A DNA stretch of 64,000 nt from Micrasema longulum (Eukaryota; Arthropoda; Insecta; Trichoptera; Brachycentridae), in the NCBI GenBank assembly GCA_022494885.1, contig JAGVSM010000952.1, positions 354,119 through 418,118 on the forward strand. The letters run 5' to 3'. Below are positions 54,601 to 63,951 of this stretch, one piece after another. Positions within the stretch are counted from its first letter, which is position 1. Each line of letters begins with the position of its first letter. The notes beneath the pieces were generated by a model. The model was not told the origin of the DNA. It did no database searches and saw nothing but the letters and a program-made list of their open reading frames with translations. Made by a program: the position numbers and the translations under genes.

Positions 54601-57320
54601 TGTGTGAATGTTGGTGAAGGTGTTTTAATGAGCAAAGTCTTAATAAAGGTGTGTTGGTGAGGATATTCTCTCAGCATCGTTATGACTAGTGGGTAGATTT
54701 TTTTTTTGCACCACAACAGACAAAAGGCTCAGCAACAGTGATAAATAACAAGACTTCAAGATATTCAACTCCGCGAAGCACTTCTTGACTAACCGAGTCT
54801 TGAACAATTCGAACAGTCTTCCTAAGAAGTGACCAGTGCAGTTTTCGTTGCTGGGTTTAATAATAGATTTGATGACCACAGCACAGTAGAAGCAGCTCTT
54901 GTACTATTTAATAATAATCATAATAGTAAATTTATAGGTGTTCCTTAAATAAAATAAATAAACTCTCTTCCACAGAGCATGTCCCCGTCATCTGTACAGG
55001 TGTCTCCTTCTTACCCATCGGAGACGGGAGGGGCTGCGTACCTCAGGGGGAGACCTTCCTCTTGCTCTCCTCCCAGAACTCCCCTTACCCCAGGATCGCT
55101 CATGTCCAGCCAACACCTCACGGATATGATGCAAGGTTGGTCTTTGGCATACAAACTAGGTCAAGAATGACTGCAAGTTTAGAGTGCAATAATTTAAACG
55201 ATTTGTGCTAATTATCTGCACCTTAATGTTGATTTGTGCACTCGTAAACCCTAGCACGTTATTAATCGGTTCAGGGTTGCGACAGGCTCTTCAGTAACTG
55301 CATCATTTCGTCTAGAGAAGTCGAAGGAAAACTATATACAAGATTATAGTTGACAGAGTTGAAACTGACTTACTAATACCAACGCAAACCATGCATGACT
55401 ATCCGCGTCTTCCTATACTTGCGATCCAAACTTCCAAAAAGTTTGTGCTCGTGAGCAACTAATACAAGCAAACACGGGAGGCAATTGGCCAGAACGCATG
55501 GTATGATCATTTGCGTACGGCTTCCGGAAACAAAAACAGGGGTATACAGCTCCGAAAATTCAGGACGCTTAACCCGTTTTTTAAAACTTAATATTTTTAA
55601 TTACTTCTTGACATACATAATGAATGTATGAATGTATAGACATAATGAATTTGAATTTGATATTGAATTCGTTTAAAACTTAATATTTTAAATTACTCCT
55701 TGACATACATAATGAATGTATGAATGTATAGACATAATGAATTTGAATTTGATATTGAATTCGTTTTTCTGGGTGGATAATTTATATTCGTTGTCGACGT
55801 TCCGGAGCATTGAAGTGACCATCTTCTGTTTGTTGTTACGAATATAACACACGCCCAACATGTAAAAATGCAACCAGCATCCTAAAAACCTAAGAATGGT
55901 CAGTAGTATTACTGACATCGAGATAGTATTTATAAGAAATGTTTTGTCGAATAGGAGTCCTAATTATCTGTCCATAATATGAACAATTGCAACCAGCAAA
56001 CTCAGTGTGGCTACTCGTAAATGACTCGTTATTTGCTTAGACCATTAATAAATCATTATTGTGTATTCAAGTTTAACGAAAAAAACTATTGTTTATTAAT
56101 CTATGGAGTATATCATTTTAATATTAATACTTCTCCGATGAGATCCAAGTGCCTAATTGGATTTTGATGGTAATGGTTTTTCTTTTTCTATATACCTACA
56201 CTATTTTGGTGTTGTTTTCAGGTCAAGAATCGCCTATGCTAAATGGGGCTTTGATGGGAGCCCAGCAGGAAGCTCTAGTCCCTGGATCTACCATGATGGG
56301 ACAGCTCATGGGAGTACTAAATAATACCGCTCTACTTGATGACCTTAACATTAATATCGAAACTCTTGAGCATGGAGCTTTCGACTGCAATGTAGATGAG
56401 GTAAATATACTACACCTAATACTATGTTTGCTTATTACACCGCTGAACGATTTGGATTTATTTATTTATTCACAGTAATATATTTAATTTTCAATTTTCG
56501 AGACATAAGTCCGAACTCCATGGGACTAAAGTCTAACATATCACAATAAATAGTATACAAAATAAGAAACATTATTAAAATATATTAGATTGTACGTCGA
56601 TAGAAAAAGAACAAACAAAGACAAAACATTTGATTTACATGAAACAAACCCAAATATTTAAAAAATCATCAAGGAGTTTCCTACTCAAATTTCTCTTGCC
56701 AAGGGAAACCCAATCCTGAATTCATCTTTTGGAAATAGGTATTGTATTTAATACGCTCTTCCGAAATATCGAACTCTTTCGGTACAATGAAGGAGATGTG
56801 CCTCTGAGCATAAGTCTTGCGGGCTTTGGATATGACAATTTGCTGAGATCCCTCCTTATTGTTCGACCAGAAGTGTGTTAATGCTTATTTTAGGAAGAGT
56901 TGTCTCCCATTCAATTATTCTATAGGATGCAGTGGATTGAAATATAATAAAGTACACACTTCTGAGAGTGGCAATATCCGGAATGTCCCTAAGAGAGCAG
57001 AATAGATGGCACATCTGTCTCATTTTTTTCTCGTTTTTCAGCCTTTTCTTTTTCTTTATTTGCAGGTCATAAAACACGAACTTTCAATGGATGGCTCCCT
57101 CGACTTCAACTTCCCGCAACAACACCACCAACACCAGTTACAGCAACACCAGCAACAGAACCTCCAACAACAGCAAGCCCAGCAACAGAACCAGCAACAA
57201 ATGGGGTACCCCAGTTCCCTGCCCTCGGGGGGCGTGACGGGCAGCGAGGACTCCTTGGGGCAGCAGAGGCCCCCCGCCTACTCCCTCGCGCCCTCGGTAG
57301 CCCCCTCCTGGGTACACTGA
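48490..57320 (+). CDS. foxo: Forkhead box O transcription factor (FOXO), exons 2-8, 5' end outside window
   Basis: This is the nuclear effector of insulin/PI3K/AKT signalling; the family binds GTAAACA-type sites and is moved to the cytoplasm when AKT phosphorylates it. Seven exons join to 418 residues plus stop with matching phases. Numbering from the first visible residue: recognition helix H3 and wing 1 of the forkhead at 1-30 ([10 protein letters not shown] at the start), AKT motif RRRAAS at 40-45 inside a basic nuclear-localisation stretch reaching 61, a [13 protein letters not shown] block at about 73-85, second visible AKT motif RARASS at 112-117 followed by NASS and GRLSPI, a Ser/Pro/Gly-rich linker, a C-terminal activation region at about 303-350 ending LDFNF, then a Gln/His-rich tail. 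The first forkhead half and the N-terminal AKT site are not in the window. The FOXO assignment is secure; exact splice sites are inferred from GT/AG and phase. Introns are 164, 3030, 1624, 1005, 1086 and 665 bp. Confidence 0.95.
48837..48940 (+). CDS. foxo: foxo exon 3
   Basis: The acceptor is ttgatacag before 48837 and the donor is CACAG|gtatag at 48941. The exon is 104 bp, phase 0 in and phase 2 out. It continues the KKK of exon 2 with [20 protein letters not shown] and then [14 protein letters not shown]. The [13 protein letters not shown] block is a strongly conserved insect FOXO signature just after the nuclear localisation signal. The intron before it is only 164 bp and is the shortest in the gene. 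Confidence 0.93.
48941..51970 (+). other. foxo: foxo intron 3, with one SINE and an AG-free 3' end
   Basis: A 3 kb intron. It holds a tRNA-headed SINE at 49113-49345. The rest is mostly AT-rich with a more balanced stretch around 51000-51300. Nothing in it looks like an exon. The last ~149 bases before the first usable acceptor lack any AG. Confidence 0.75.
49113..49345 (+). repeat. SINE-2 family copy in foxo intron 3
   Basis: TATGCCTCGTGGTCTAATAT, CATTTACCTGCCGTGCATTA, B box GGTTCGAATCCC, TTTATTTAAAAAGGAGTTTT, AATCCAATGTCCGATGCGCC, GGTGCGGACAAGAGAAAG and ATGATGG. Same orientation as foxo, so its internal pol III boxes would be transcribed within the pre-mRNA. Confidence 0.8.
51971..52195 (+). 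CDS. foxo: foxo exon 4: C-terminal AKT/CK1 motif
   Basis: The donor is AACTC|gtaagt at 52196. Two acceptors fit the incoming phase 2: AG at 51969-51970 (exon starts 51971) and AG at 51957-51958 (exon starts 51959, four extra residues). I chose 51971 because the joined sequence HSGF resembles the HSGG-F junction region of other insect FOXOs. The exon encodes [17 protein letters not shown], the third AKT site with its downstream casein-kinase-type serines, then an acidic/proline stretch and [15 protein letters not shown]. Outgoing phase is 2. GC content is far above the flanking introns, especially in third positions. Confidence 0.88.
52196..53819 (+). other. foxo: foxo intron 4
   Basis: A 1.6 kb AT-rich intron. 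I see no recognisable transposon or exon. A short balanced patch at 53120-53195 has no coding signature. Confidence 0.7.
53820..53970 (+). CDS. foxo: foxo exon 5: Gly/Pro-rich linker with Cys/His cluster
   Basis: The acceptor is aattttcag before 53820. The incoming base completes a Ser codon (TC|G). The donor GAGAG|gtgttt at 53971 is weak at intron positions +3 to +6 but is the only one that keeps phase 0 into the next exon. The exon encodes [19 protein letters not shown] and then a Cys/His-rich run ([20 protein letters not shown]). The C-x-C-MH spacing resembles a conserved insect FOXO motif in the central region. No enzymatic function is implied. Confidence 0.88.
53971..54975 (+). other. 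foxo: foxo intron 5
   Basis: A 1.0 kb intron. A more balanced stretch at 54600-54900 is open on the minus strand for 79 codons, but I cannot match it to any family and it is probably old repeat DNA. Confidence 0.65.
54976..55135 (+). CDS. foxo: foxo exon 6: Ser/Pro-rich region
   Basis: The acceptor is ctcttccacag before 54976 and the donor is GCAAG|gttggt at 55136. The exon is 160 bp, phase 0 in and phase 1 out. It encodes [16 protein letters not shown] and then a Gly/Arg/Ser/Pro-rich segment ending [10 protein letters not shown]. Several SP and TP dipeptides are possible proline-directed kinase sites. The SPSSV...SPSYP block matches the equivalent block of other insect FOXOs. Confidence 0.9.
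55136..56221 (+). other. foxo: foxo intron 6, contains a tandem duplication
   Basis: A 1.1 kb intron. It contains two adjacent ~93-bp direct repeats at 55575-55761. The remainder shows nothing recognisable. Confidence 0.7.
55575..55761 (+). repeat. Two-copy tandem repeat, ~93 bp unit, in foxo intron 6
   Basis: Unit 1 is 55575-55669 and unit 2 is 55670-55761. Both run from CGTTT-AAAACTTAATATTTT through TGACATACATAATGAATG to GATATTGAATT, with only a few differences. The near-identity suggests a recent duplication. Confidence 0.9.
56222..56400 (+). CDS. foxo: foxo exon 7: start of C-terminal transactivation domain
   Basis: The acceptor is gttgttttcag before 56222, completing a Gly codon with the last base of exon 6. 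The donor is GATGAG|gtaaat at 56401. The exon encodes [13 protein letters not shown], then [20 protein letters not shown] and [12 protein letters not shown]. The acidic/hydrophobic [20 protein letters not shown] segment aligns with the conserved region 3 activation domain of vertebrate FOXOs (the D-x-D-GMF-IE-x-L-x-CDME region), which recruits coactivators. Outgoing phase is 0. Confidence 0.92.
56485..57000 (-). mobile_element. Non-LTR retrotransposon fragment (RT C-terminal region) in foxo intron 7
   Basis: On the minus strand from about 57000 down, the reading [20 protein letters not shown], then SYRIIEW and INTLLVEQ, resembles the end of a non-LTR reverse transcriptase (a P-S-x-YFL-x-FQS-x-x-SY-II-WG type motif). 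It is followed after stops by a more degraded stretch (FGRA, GFPLAR). The segment GACATAAGTCCGAACTCCAT at 56502-56521 is shared with 6520-6565 and 60405-60445. It is an old, broken copy inserted antisense to foxo. Confidence 0.6.
57066..57320 (+). CDS. foxo: foxo exon 8: end of activation domain, Gln-rich tail, stop
   Basis: The acceptor is tttatttgcag before 57066; the stop TGA is at 57318-57320. The exon begins [16 protein letters not shown], the second half of the conserved C-terminal activation block. Vertebrate FOXOs end almost immediately after the LDFNF motif; here a further ~68 residues follow. These are a Gln/His-rich stretch of about 30 residues written with CAA/CAG/CAC codons (57114-57201), then a Gly/Ser/Pro-rich tail ending PSWVH. 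The tail is open, in frame and GC-rich, so it looks translated. Confidence 0.92.
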   Translation, partial: VIKHELSMDGSLDFNFPQQHHQHQLQQHQQQNLQQQQAQQQNQQQMGYPSSLPSGGVTGSEDSLGQQRPPAYSLAPSVAPSWVH

Positions 57321-58635
57321 ATGTAGGCCAATAGCTAATCTCTTATGTTCTTGTTCTCGAAGTTCATTAGATAACGCCGCGATTCAAACAGTTACCACCG
57401 CGCGTCGCCGAGTAGGATCGACTGCCGTGGTTTGTTCGAGTACTAGGTATCGCTTGTCGAATGGTTGTGTCAAGTTCCGTCAGCTCGCTGACGCAACAGC
57501 TGAACTGCGAACGTTTGTCAGAAGCTTAGCTTGGTTACCATTTACGCGCGTTATTAAGGAAACGGGTCAAGATTCGTGGGTAGGGAAAATATATATATAC
57601 ATACGAAAACGTAGGTGTCAGCATCGCGCGAGTTGTGGTCGATGCGTAGTTAGTTGAAATGCTGATAGTCAATTGTCTCTTACATTACGATATATTTGCC
57701 GTTAGTTTATACTATATGTTTATGTTAGGTTAACTCCGTTTTTACTTAATATTTGTTGTCTTAATCGCTACCTGTCTAAATGTTCGCGTATCCCTTTTTT
57801 ACTATCGACTCTTAATTTTACGAACTGAACTTTAAAAATTCGCGATAATATCTTGTGTTCTCCGTTGTACCGACAACATCCTTTTGAATTTCTTCCATTG
57901 TGATATCTTCTATAATACTTTACGAGTTTCACCCAATGATGACCCTTACTCAATGCAGTGCTGCGCATTTTAGATGAAGCCCCAACAGTGGGATTGGGAA
58001 TGTTGAGGTTAATTACAGAACTATTGGGCCAATTTGTACAGAGCACCGAGCAGAACACACCGCCAATACCTGTTCACTGTAGGATTCAGTAGTTAGCTAG
58101 AATTTTATAAAATATATACAAAATTATAATGTATATAGTTATGAAGATCGTTTGAATGCTAATAGATTAATATATTGCCCAATTAAAATAAGAACTTTTT
58201 GAATTAATTTATAGTTTTTATCGACAATATTTTTATTGTTAATTGTTGATTATTTTGTTACGGCTATTATAATTTGAAATATTTCGGGTAAATTTCGCCG
58301 CTATGAGACGAAACGATAGTGAAACTACAAGTATGTTCGAGAGCTTTAGATATATTTTATATTCGTCGTAAAGTTCCACAAATTATTTAGTAATAAGGTA
58401 ATAAGCGGGAGGGGGCTCTCGGGATAGTGCTCGTAACTTTGTGAGCCAAATCCGAATATCCTAGATGATTCTATAGATGGTAAGATAAACTTTTTATTAA
58501 TCTGTATGTTTTACATTATTTTGTTGTTCTAATTGCCAGTTTGATTTGATTTATGTAGTATGAAATTTCATTAGGTCATGTAATTCAATTTTATTTTATT
58601 GCATTCAATAAATTTGAAAGCTTTCTATTTCAAAT
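57321..58635 (+). other. foxo: foxo 3' untranslated region
   Basis: DNA after the stop contains no further conserved coding sequence and becomes AT-rich after about 57.6 kb. A Pumilio-type octamer TGTATATA lies at 58130-58137. A canonical AATAAA is at 58607-58612, with T/G-rich sequence 70-90 bases downstream, so cleavage near 58.63 kb is likely. The UTR is therefore about 1.3 kb. Its end is inferred only from the signal. Confidence 0.6.
58607..58612 (+). terminator. Probable foxo polyadenylation signal
   Basis: AATAAA in the context GCATTCAATAAATTTG, the first canonical hexamer after the foxo stop codon. A TTTGTTTGT element follows about 75 bases later. Confidence 0.55.
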
Positions 58636-58639
58636 ACCT

Positions 58640-60380
58640 TATAATTAAAAAAATAATGAACAAAAAAGAGAACCTAAATTTATCTTCAGTTTGTTTGTAC
58701 TATCGATTTTTTTTCTAAAAAAATATTGAAGTAAAAAATCACGGCCGTCCGCGTCCATTGCAGCCAGTTGATTGATATGCTCTCACACCAAATAACTGGA
58801 ACATTACCTTCCGAGAAATTCTCAAAAAACATCCCACCGGATAAAATCTGGCCTAGTTTAATATTAATGAAAGTATAAGCATGTTTCTTGGGAGAAAAGA
58901 TTTCCCTTTTTTACTTTTTTAACGTTTTGGACCTTTCACTTTCCAGACGATCATTTTGAGGGGCGAAAGTGCAAATTAAACGACGTGTTTACATCGGATT
59001 TGCGGTATTTTTTTTACAAGAGGGAAAAAACTTACTGAAGATAATTTGGGGTAACTTTTCTCGCCGCACATTGTGCCGCGATGATATTACAGCGTTACAA
59101 TATTACCCTCACGCTAACTAGATCACTGAACCACACATTACTTGTAACGAGTTCAACAAATTCTATAATAACACTGAACAGTGTGTCTACGGTTCCTTTA
59201 ATACAATCATTATAGTTCCGTATTCGTAATAGTATTATTTGAAATTAAAACGCTTTTTTCACTTTGTTTCTTTCGGTCATTTTTCATTGAAATATTTTGT
59301 CGATCTTCTCAATTTACGAGTTTTTTACGACGCCTCGACGAGCGGAGCTCAATTTGATTTTTCGGATACATTTTCGGTGATAAAATCGCGGGAGGAAATA
59401 TCTCTCTCGAATGACAGGCGACTGAAAGTATAAGAAAGAATCTTAACCCCCCTCTTCAGCCATTCTGGCCGATATACCCATTGACGGTGTCGCGCGGCAT
59501 AGAAACCCGAGAAAGATTAATTTAACACTCGACCTGTCCCATTCTTGCGCCTTTCGCTGCCGACAAATCCAGCGGCGCTTCACGTTTGTACATAATTAAT
59601 CACTTAATCCGCGGACGGGTGGTGAAAAAAAGCAATTAAAGATTCCATTGTCGTCATAGTTGGCCGAAAAAAGCAAGGGAGAAATAGCGTCGGCGTTTCA
59701 TCCCCTTCCCTTATACCCGCGCCCTCGTGGCCTCCAACTCCCGGTTCATTTATCAAATTTCTTCTTGTTCCGCGCGCAGTTAGGGATGTTATAATTATTT
59801 TGTAATAATCTCCCCTCGGACAGGCTGCCCCTTTCCCACCCCTATCACGCATTGTTCTTACTTTACCCGGTGTCGGATTTCCCTTTTTTCAGTTCATACT
59901 TCGATCTTTCCCTGTAAATAAGATTACAACTATCATTAAAATGTAAATATTTCATAAAAACTCTTATTTTACTTAACTTAAGGAATAAGTAATTAAATAT
60001 GTTTTTTTTGTACCGCATATTGAATATACCTCGCTAAAATAAACATTTCTGAAACTTCTAAAAGTATGTTCTACAGTGCAGATGATGAAACACCTATACA
60101 CATTATATTACAAAAGGAGCCCTTCCTCGGTGGACCATTGATTAAACCTGAGTATGTGAGAGCACTCGCCCCCTTCCAAATATAGCATTTTATTTTAAGG
60201 ACTCCGGCAAGGAAAAGGAGATTTAGCAATATGAGAACACTCGCCTTCAACTCTGTAGGCCAGGCTCTTAAAAGGCCTAGGTTTGGAGAGCGGGAACTAA
60301 CTCACGGGAACCCGTCATAATAGATTTACTCAGGTCGCAGTGACGTCAGGAGCTTATTTAGCACTGACCCCATCTACAAT
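58640..60380. other. Downstream flank; balanced island 59240-59880, no gene
   Basis: After the foxo polyadenylation signal I see no exon. 59330-59620 and 59690-59880 are balanced to GC-rich (CGACGCCTCGACGAGCGGAG, GTCGCGCGGCATAGAAACCC). They show no similarity to the repeats of the window. Confidence 0.4.
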
Positions 60381-60385
60381 ATAAT

Positions 60386-60580
60386 AATAATAATAATAAT
60401 AGCACATTAAGTCCATGCCACTGAAAACCCTGTGTTGAATGGGGACATATAATACTCAATAGTACAAAAACAAACCAAAAAAGAATTGAATTATTATTTA
60501 GAGAGATAGAAAAAGACACAGTGATATGCCGCTCCGTTCTCTCTGCCTACTCCAATAGAGAAATGTCTTCATGGTTTGTT
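60386..60580 (+). repeat. Retroelement fragments with (AAT)n
   Basis: An AATAATAATAATAATAAT run at 60382-60400 is followed by CACATTAAGTCCATGCCACT and CCCTGTGTTGAATGGGGACA, related to 6520-6565. CCGTTCTCTCTGCCTACTCC at 60534 then resembles the SAYP end of family S (16640). Confidence 0.5.
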
Positions 60581-61109
60581 TATTTTGCTCTTGTTTAAAT
60601 ACTATTTTGCAATTAATCGGGAAAATACTTAACACCGACACCGACTTGCGCTTGTTGGTACCAATGTATAATACATATTAATAAAAAAATAGCTAAATAT
60701 GTTGTCTCCCAAAACTTAAAAAGCTGTAAGGAACAAAGTGTAAATTATTTAAGAAAGGAAAATGGGAATTTTGAATAAAAATCTGGTTTTTGTAAATAAT
60801 ATATTATTACGAATTATCGTAATGCAGGTACTGTACAACTAAAATTTATTACTATTTATACATTAAAAAAATATACAAATATGTTCGTAACATTCTGTTC
60901 CCTTTCTTTTTTAAATTTACACATTCTCCCCTACGTCATTTCAAGTTTTTCCGTCCACGATATTGGATGCACGTTGTTCTTGCCTACTGTATACACTCTC
61001 CATTACAAGTGGCAGGCAAAAAGGTACGGGCTCTGAATAAAATTAATGTTTTATACAATGACAATAGGCATATCGTAAGATCATTTTTTCCGAAAAGTTG
61101 TCTTGAACC

Positions 61110-61258
61110 TAGTCATCATCATTATCATTCATCTTTCCGCACCTAGTGGTGCATAAGGCACTGTATTTTCTCCTTTTTTGGGGCCTCGAATCGAACCCAG
61201 GTCCTTAAAACCGGTAGGCGAACGAGCTAACCACTTCGCAACGGTTTTTGGGTGATAA
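61110..61258 (-). repeat. SINE-2 copy
   Basis: CACCTAGTGGTGCATAAGGC is the complement of its 3' end and TCGAATCGAACCCAGGTCCT of its B box region, then GTAGGCGAACGAGCTAACCA. Minus strand. Confidence 0.75.
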
Positions 61259-61548
61259 TTTTTAATTGGAATCAGCCAGTACCTAATACTCACCCAGAAA
61301 ATAATTGTTATGATGAGATACATTCCGATTGAAATCGAATTTCGGCTGCTGTTTCGGCAACTTATTTCGATACATGAAAAGCCACTTTAAAACGCCTAAA
61401 ATTAAGCTTTTTTTATTACTAACCCTTACGAGTTCATTAAAATAAATGTTAAATTAAATTCACAATGAAATAAGATCCATAAATTTAATTAGTATATTTG
61501 TCAATTTTTCGGCGCTTTTTGGTTTAACATATAACTACAGGGTGTTCT

Positions 61549-61897
61549 TTAAACCCTGTCACATCCGAAACCACAATGATCAGTACGACCAAGAAGACAT
61601 ATTGGCACTTTAAAATTAATTTTTAGAACGGATAAAATTTACAAAAATAAAATATTAAAAAAAACAAATGGTTGCTTACTTCTGCAAGGAAGAAGCGAGG
61701 AGAGGGAAGGGGGGAGTCTGATACACTATCAACCACATGGCCACGCCCCCCTCGCTTCTCCCCTTCAGAAGAAAGCAACCATTTGTTTTTTTTTTTTTTT
61801 TTTTTTTTAATTCTGCATTCTAAATATTGTTTTAAATATGCTAATATGTCTTCTTGACCATACTGATCATCGTGGTTACGGATGTGACATGGTTTAA
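61549..61897. mobile_element. TTAA-flanked foldback MITE (piggyBac-type candidate)
   Basis: TTAA at 61549 and 61894 bound ~55-bp terminal inverted repeats: TTAAACCCTGTCACATCCGA ... ATGATCAGTACGACCAAGAA, against the complement of GACATGGTTTAA and TTCTTGACCATACTGATCAT. A second inner inverted repeat (ACAAATGGTTGCTTACTTCT with AGAAAGCAACCATTTGTTTT) flanks a ~80-base GC-rich centre. No transposase. Confidence 0.8.
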
Positions 61898-61964
61898 TTT
61901 ACACCTGTATATGTAGTTCTTCAATGTACGCCATAGGAATTTTAACTTATTTCCATTTTTTTTT

Positions 61965-62075
61965 AAATTTATTTATTTATTTTAAAGAAACAAACAGTCG
62001 ACAATGATATAATAACATTTAAAAAATACAGTTTAAAGACAGACTAGCAAAGTTTCTAAATAAAAATCATACATA
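61965..62075 (+). repeat. Small dispersed repeat
   Basis: ACAGTCGACAATGATATAAT and AAGACAGACTAGCAAAGTTT match 43783-43852. Probably a retroelement end. Confidence 0.5.
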
Positions 62076-62130
62076 TTATAAAATTGTGTTACAACAAAAG
62101 GATGTGTTTATGTGTATTTGTATGAGAGTA

Positions 62131-62265
62131 ATACCCACCCGTATGCAGAGACAAACCTTAAGGTGAGGAAAGTACATTCTATTGTCTTCACCTTCGGGTT
62201 ATTCTCTGCATTTGAAATTAGAATGTACTTCCCTCACCTTAAGTTTTATCTCTGCATACGGGTAT
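62131..62265. mobile_element. Palindromic MITE family H, copy 2
   Basis: Almost identical to 3486-3616: CCCGTATGCAGAGACAAACC, AGTACATTCTATTGTCTTCA, CCTTCGGGTTATTCTCTGCA and the closing arm to GCATACGGGTAT. It differs mainly by four extra bases (ATACCCACCC) at the left end and a few substitutions. Confidence 0.9.
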
Positions 62266-62399
62266 AAGTGTAGATGTGTATTAGTGTGGGAGTAAGTGTT
62301 CAGGAGTGTGTTACTATAAAGGAATTACAAAAATATAAATACGAAAGATCTTATAACTACTTACTATAGTCAACAAATCACAAAATTAATCTAGTTTTA

Positions 62400-63330
62400 A
62401 TTTTTATGTTAGACAATGACAATACAATAGCTTGCCCGCCACATACCGCACACCGCATCTGAGAACATAAGGTACCATAGGTTCCATACACGGAAAAGTT
62501 TCCCGTTACCGAACGAGAAAAGCCGCCCAAAGGAGCTCTCTGAACGACATGGGAGAAACTAATTATTTGAATGGACAGCAATCCAATATCTCCAATTTCC
62601 TAATTTTCCAGCCGAACGTAATCCGGCACATCCCGACCGCAGGTTTCGGTTGAGCCGAAATTTCGGCCAATTTTAGCCGAATCCGAAATTTTGGTCGGTC
62701 ACTAGTTTCTAAATCAAATTAAGCGTTTTTATTCAAACTAAGTGGGACAAATGAGCAACTCAAACTGAACACAGTTTTCTACACGCGTTGAAATTTAAAT
62801 TACCTTTTTGTATAATAAGTTCGCTCCCTGAATGCTCATTTGAAAAGTTGACAACGTCTCTGGCGAAGTTTTCTTGATAACATCGTAGGAGACCAAACTC
62901 AAATTGTGTTTGGACATATTTAGGCAAATGAGGCGGCTCGGCGTCACGCCATCATTGTCGGCAAAAATGTCAATGGGCAAAAATTCACTGTAGAATTTAA
63001 AATGTAGATTTGGACGACTTTGTAATGGCGGGACGTCTGATGTCTGATCACCCGCTTTTATTCCTGTAGTTTATTTTTCTAATATAATTTTCACACGCCT
63101 TAAAGAAGACAATTAAACTTTCTAAACATCCCTCTTTTCTTATTTTCAAACTTTCAACTTTATTTATTTCCTGTTCATCTTTGATTTCTTTATGGAAATA
63201 CGAAATGTACATATTCAATTACAATTAACTTTTGATGCTTTTTTATACCTACCTTTTCAAACTTTGGGCAAAGAACGGTTTCCTCGCACATTTTCTTAAA
63301 TTAAACAGTACATTTATTTGACATGTTTTC
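62400..63330. other. No gene; CCGAAATTTCGG-type palindromic patch
   Basis: 62640-62700 contains GGTTGAGCCGAAATTTCGGC, CAATTTTAGCCGAATCCGAA and ATTTTGGTCGG, a degenerate short palindrome repeated. The remainder is mixed or AT-rich with no recognisable exon. Confidence 0.45.
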
Positions 63331-63334
63331 CTGG

Positions 63335-63472
63335 ATGGAATATATCTTATTATGTAGAAGTCTAGGACTTCGAGGTTATTTATAAATTTTAAAATTTATT
63401 TTTTCCATTTCAATTTACTTATGACCTCTAGAGGATTAAATTGTTTAATATTTGGACATACTCAAATAATCG
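63335..63472. repeat. Degraded P1 copy
   Basis: GAAGTCTAGGACTTC, TTATGACCTCTAGAGG and AATATTTGGACATACTCAAA are the remaining P1 landmarks. Confidence 0.5.
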
Positions 63473-63494
63473 TTAGAAACTTTTTGTTCCTAAA

Positions 63495-63768
63495 CATCAC
63501 CATCATCTTCCCCCTTCCCGCACCCAGTGGTGCATAGGACACTTCATTGATAAACCAAATGAAGCGTAGTTTTATCATCAGTTACATAAAGGTAAGGTGA
63601 CTAGACCAGTCTTAAGCTATAGGCGCTTGTCCTGGAAAAAAAATATTGATGTTCAAAAAACCTTTGAAAATCAACATTTTACGTCCACCTTGCCAGGAAT
63701 CGAACCCAGACCTCGAGAATGGAAGGCGATAGTGTCAACCACTACACAACGAGGCGGACTTGATTTGA
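63495..63768 (-). repeat. SINE-2 family copy, near full length
   Basis: The complement of CCCGCACCCAGTGGTGCATA (3' end), TAAGCTATAGGCGC (core), GCCAGGAATCGAACCCAGAC (B box) and CCACTACACAACGAGGCGGA (head). Minus strand. Confidence 0.8.
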
Positions 63769-63951
63769 GTAATTGATCCAACTCTTGTATTCAAAGTTTG
63801 AACTCTTGTTAGGTATTTTTATATAACTAACGCGGATACTTTGTACACGAAGAACCAGGGAGAAAAGGCGTTTGGATTATACTGATGAAAACAGAAATGT
63901 AACGTAAGCAATGAGTTTACTGTAGCTTATTTTTCGTTATTTTTATTATAT

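Noticed and set aside
54640..54879. 79-codon minus-strand frame in foxo intron 5.
   Set aside because: More balanced than neighbours but no family match; no start context, splice sites or polyadenylation signal supporting a nested gene.
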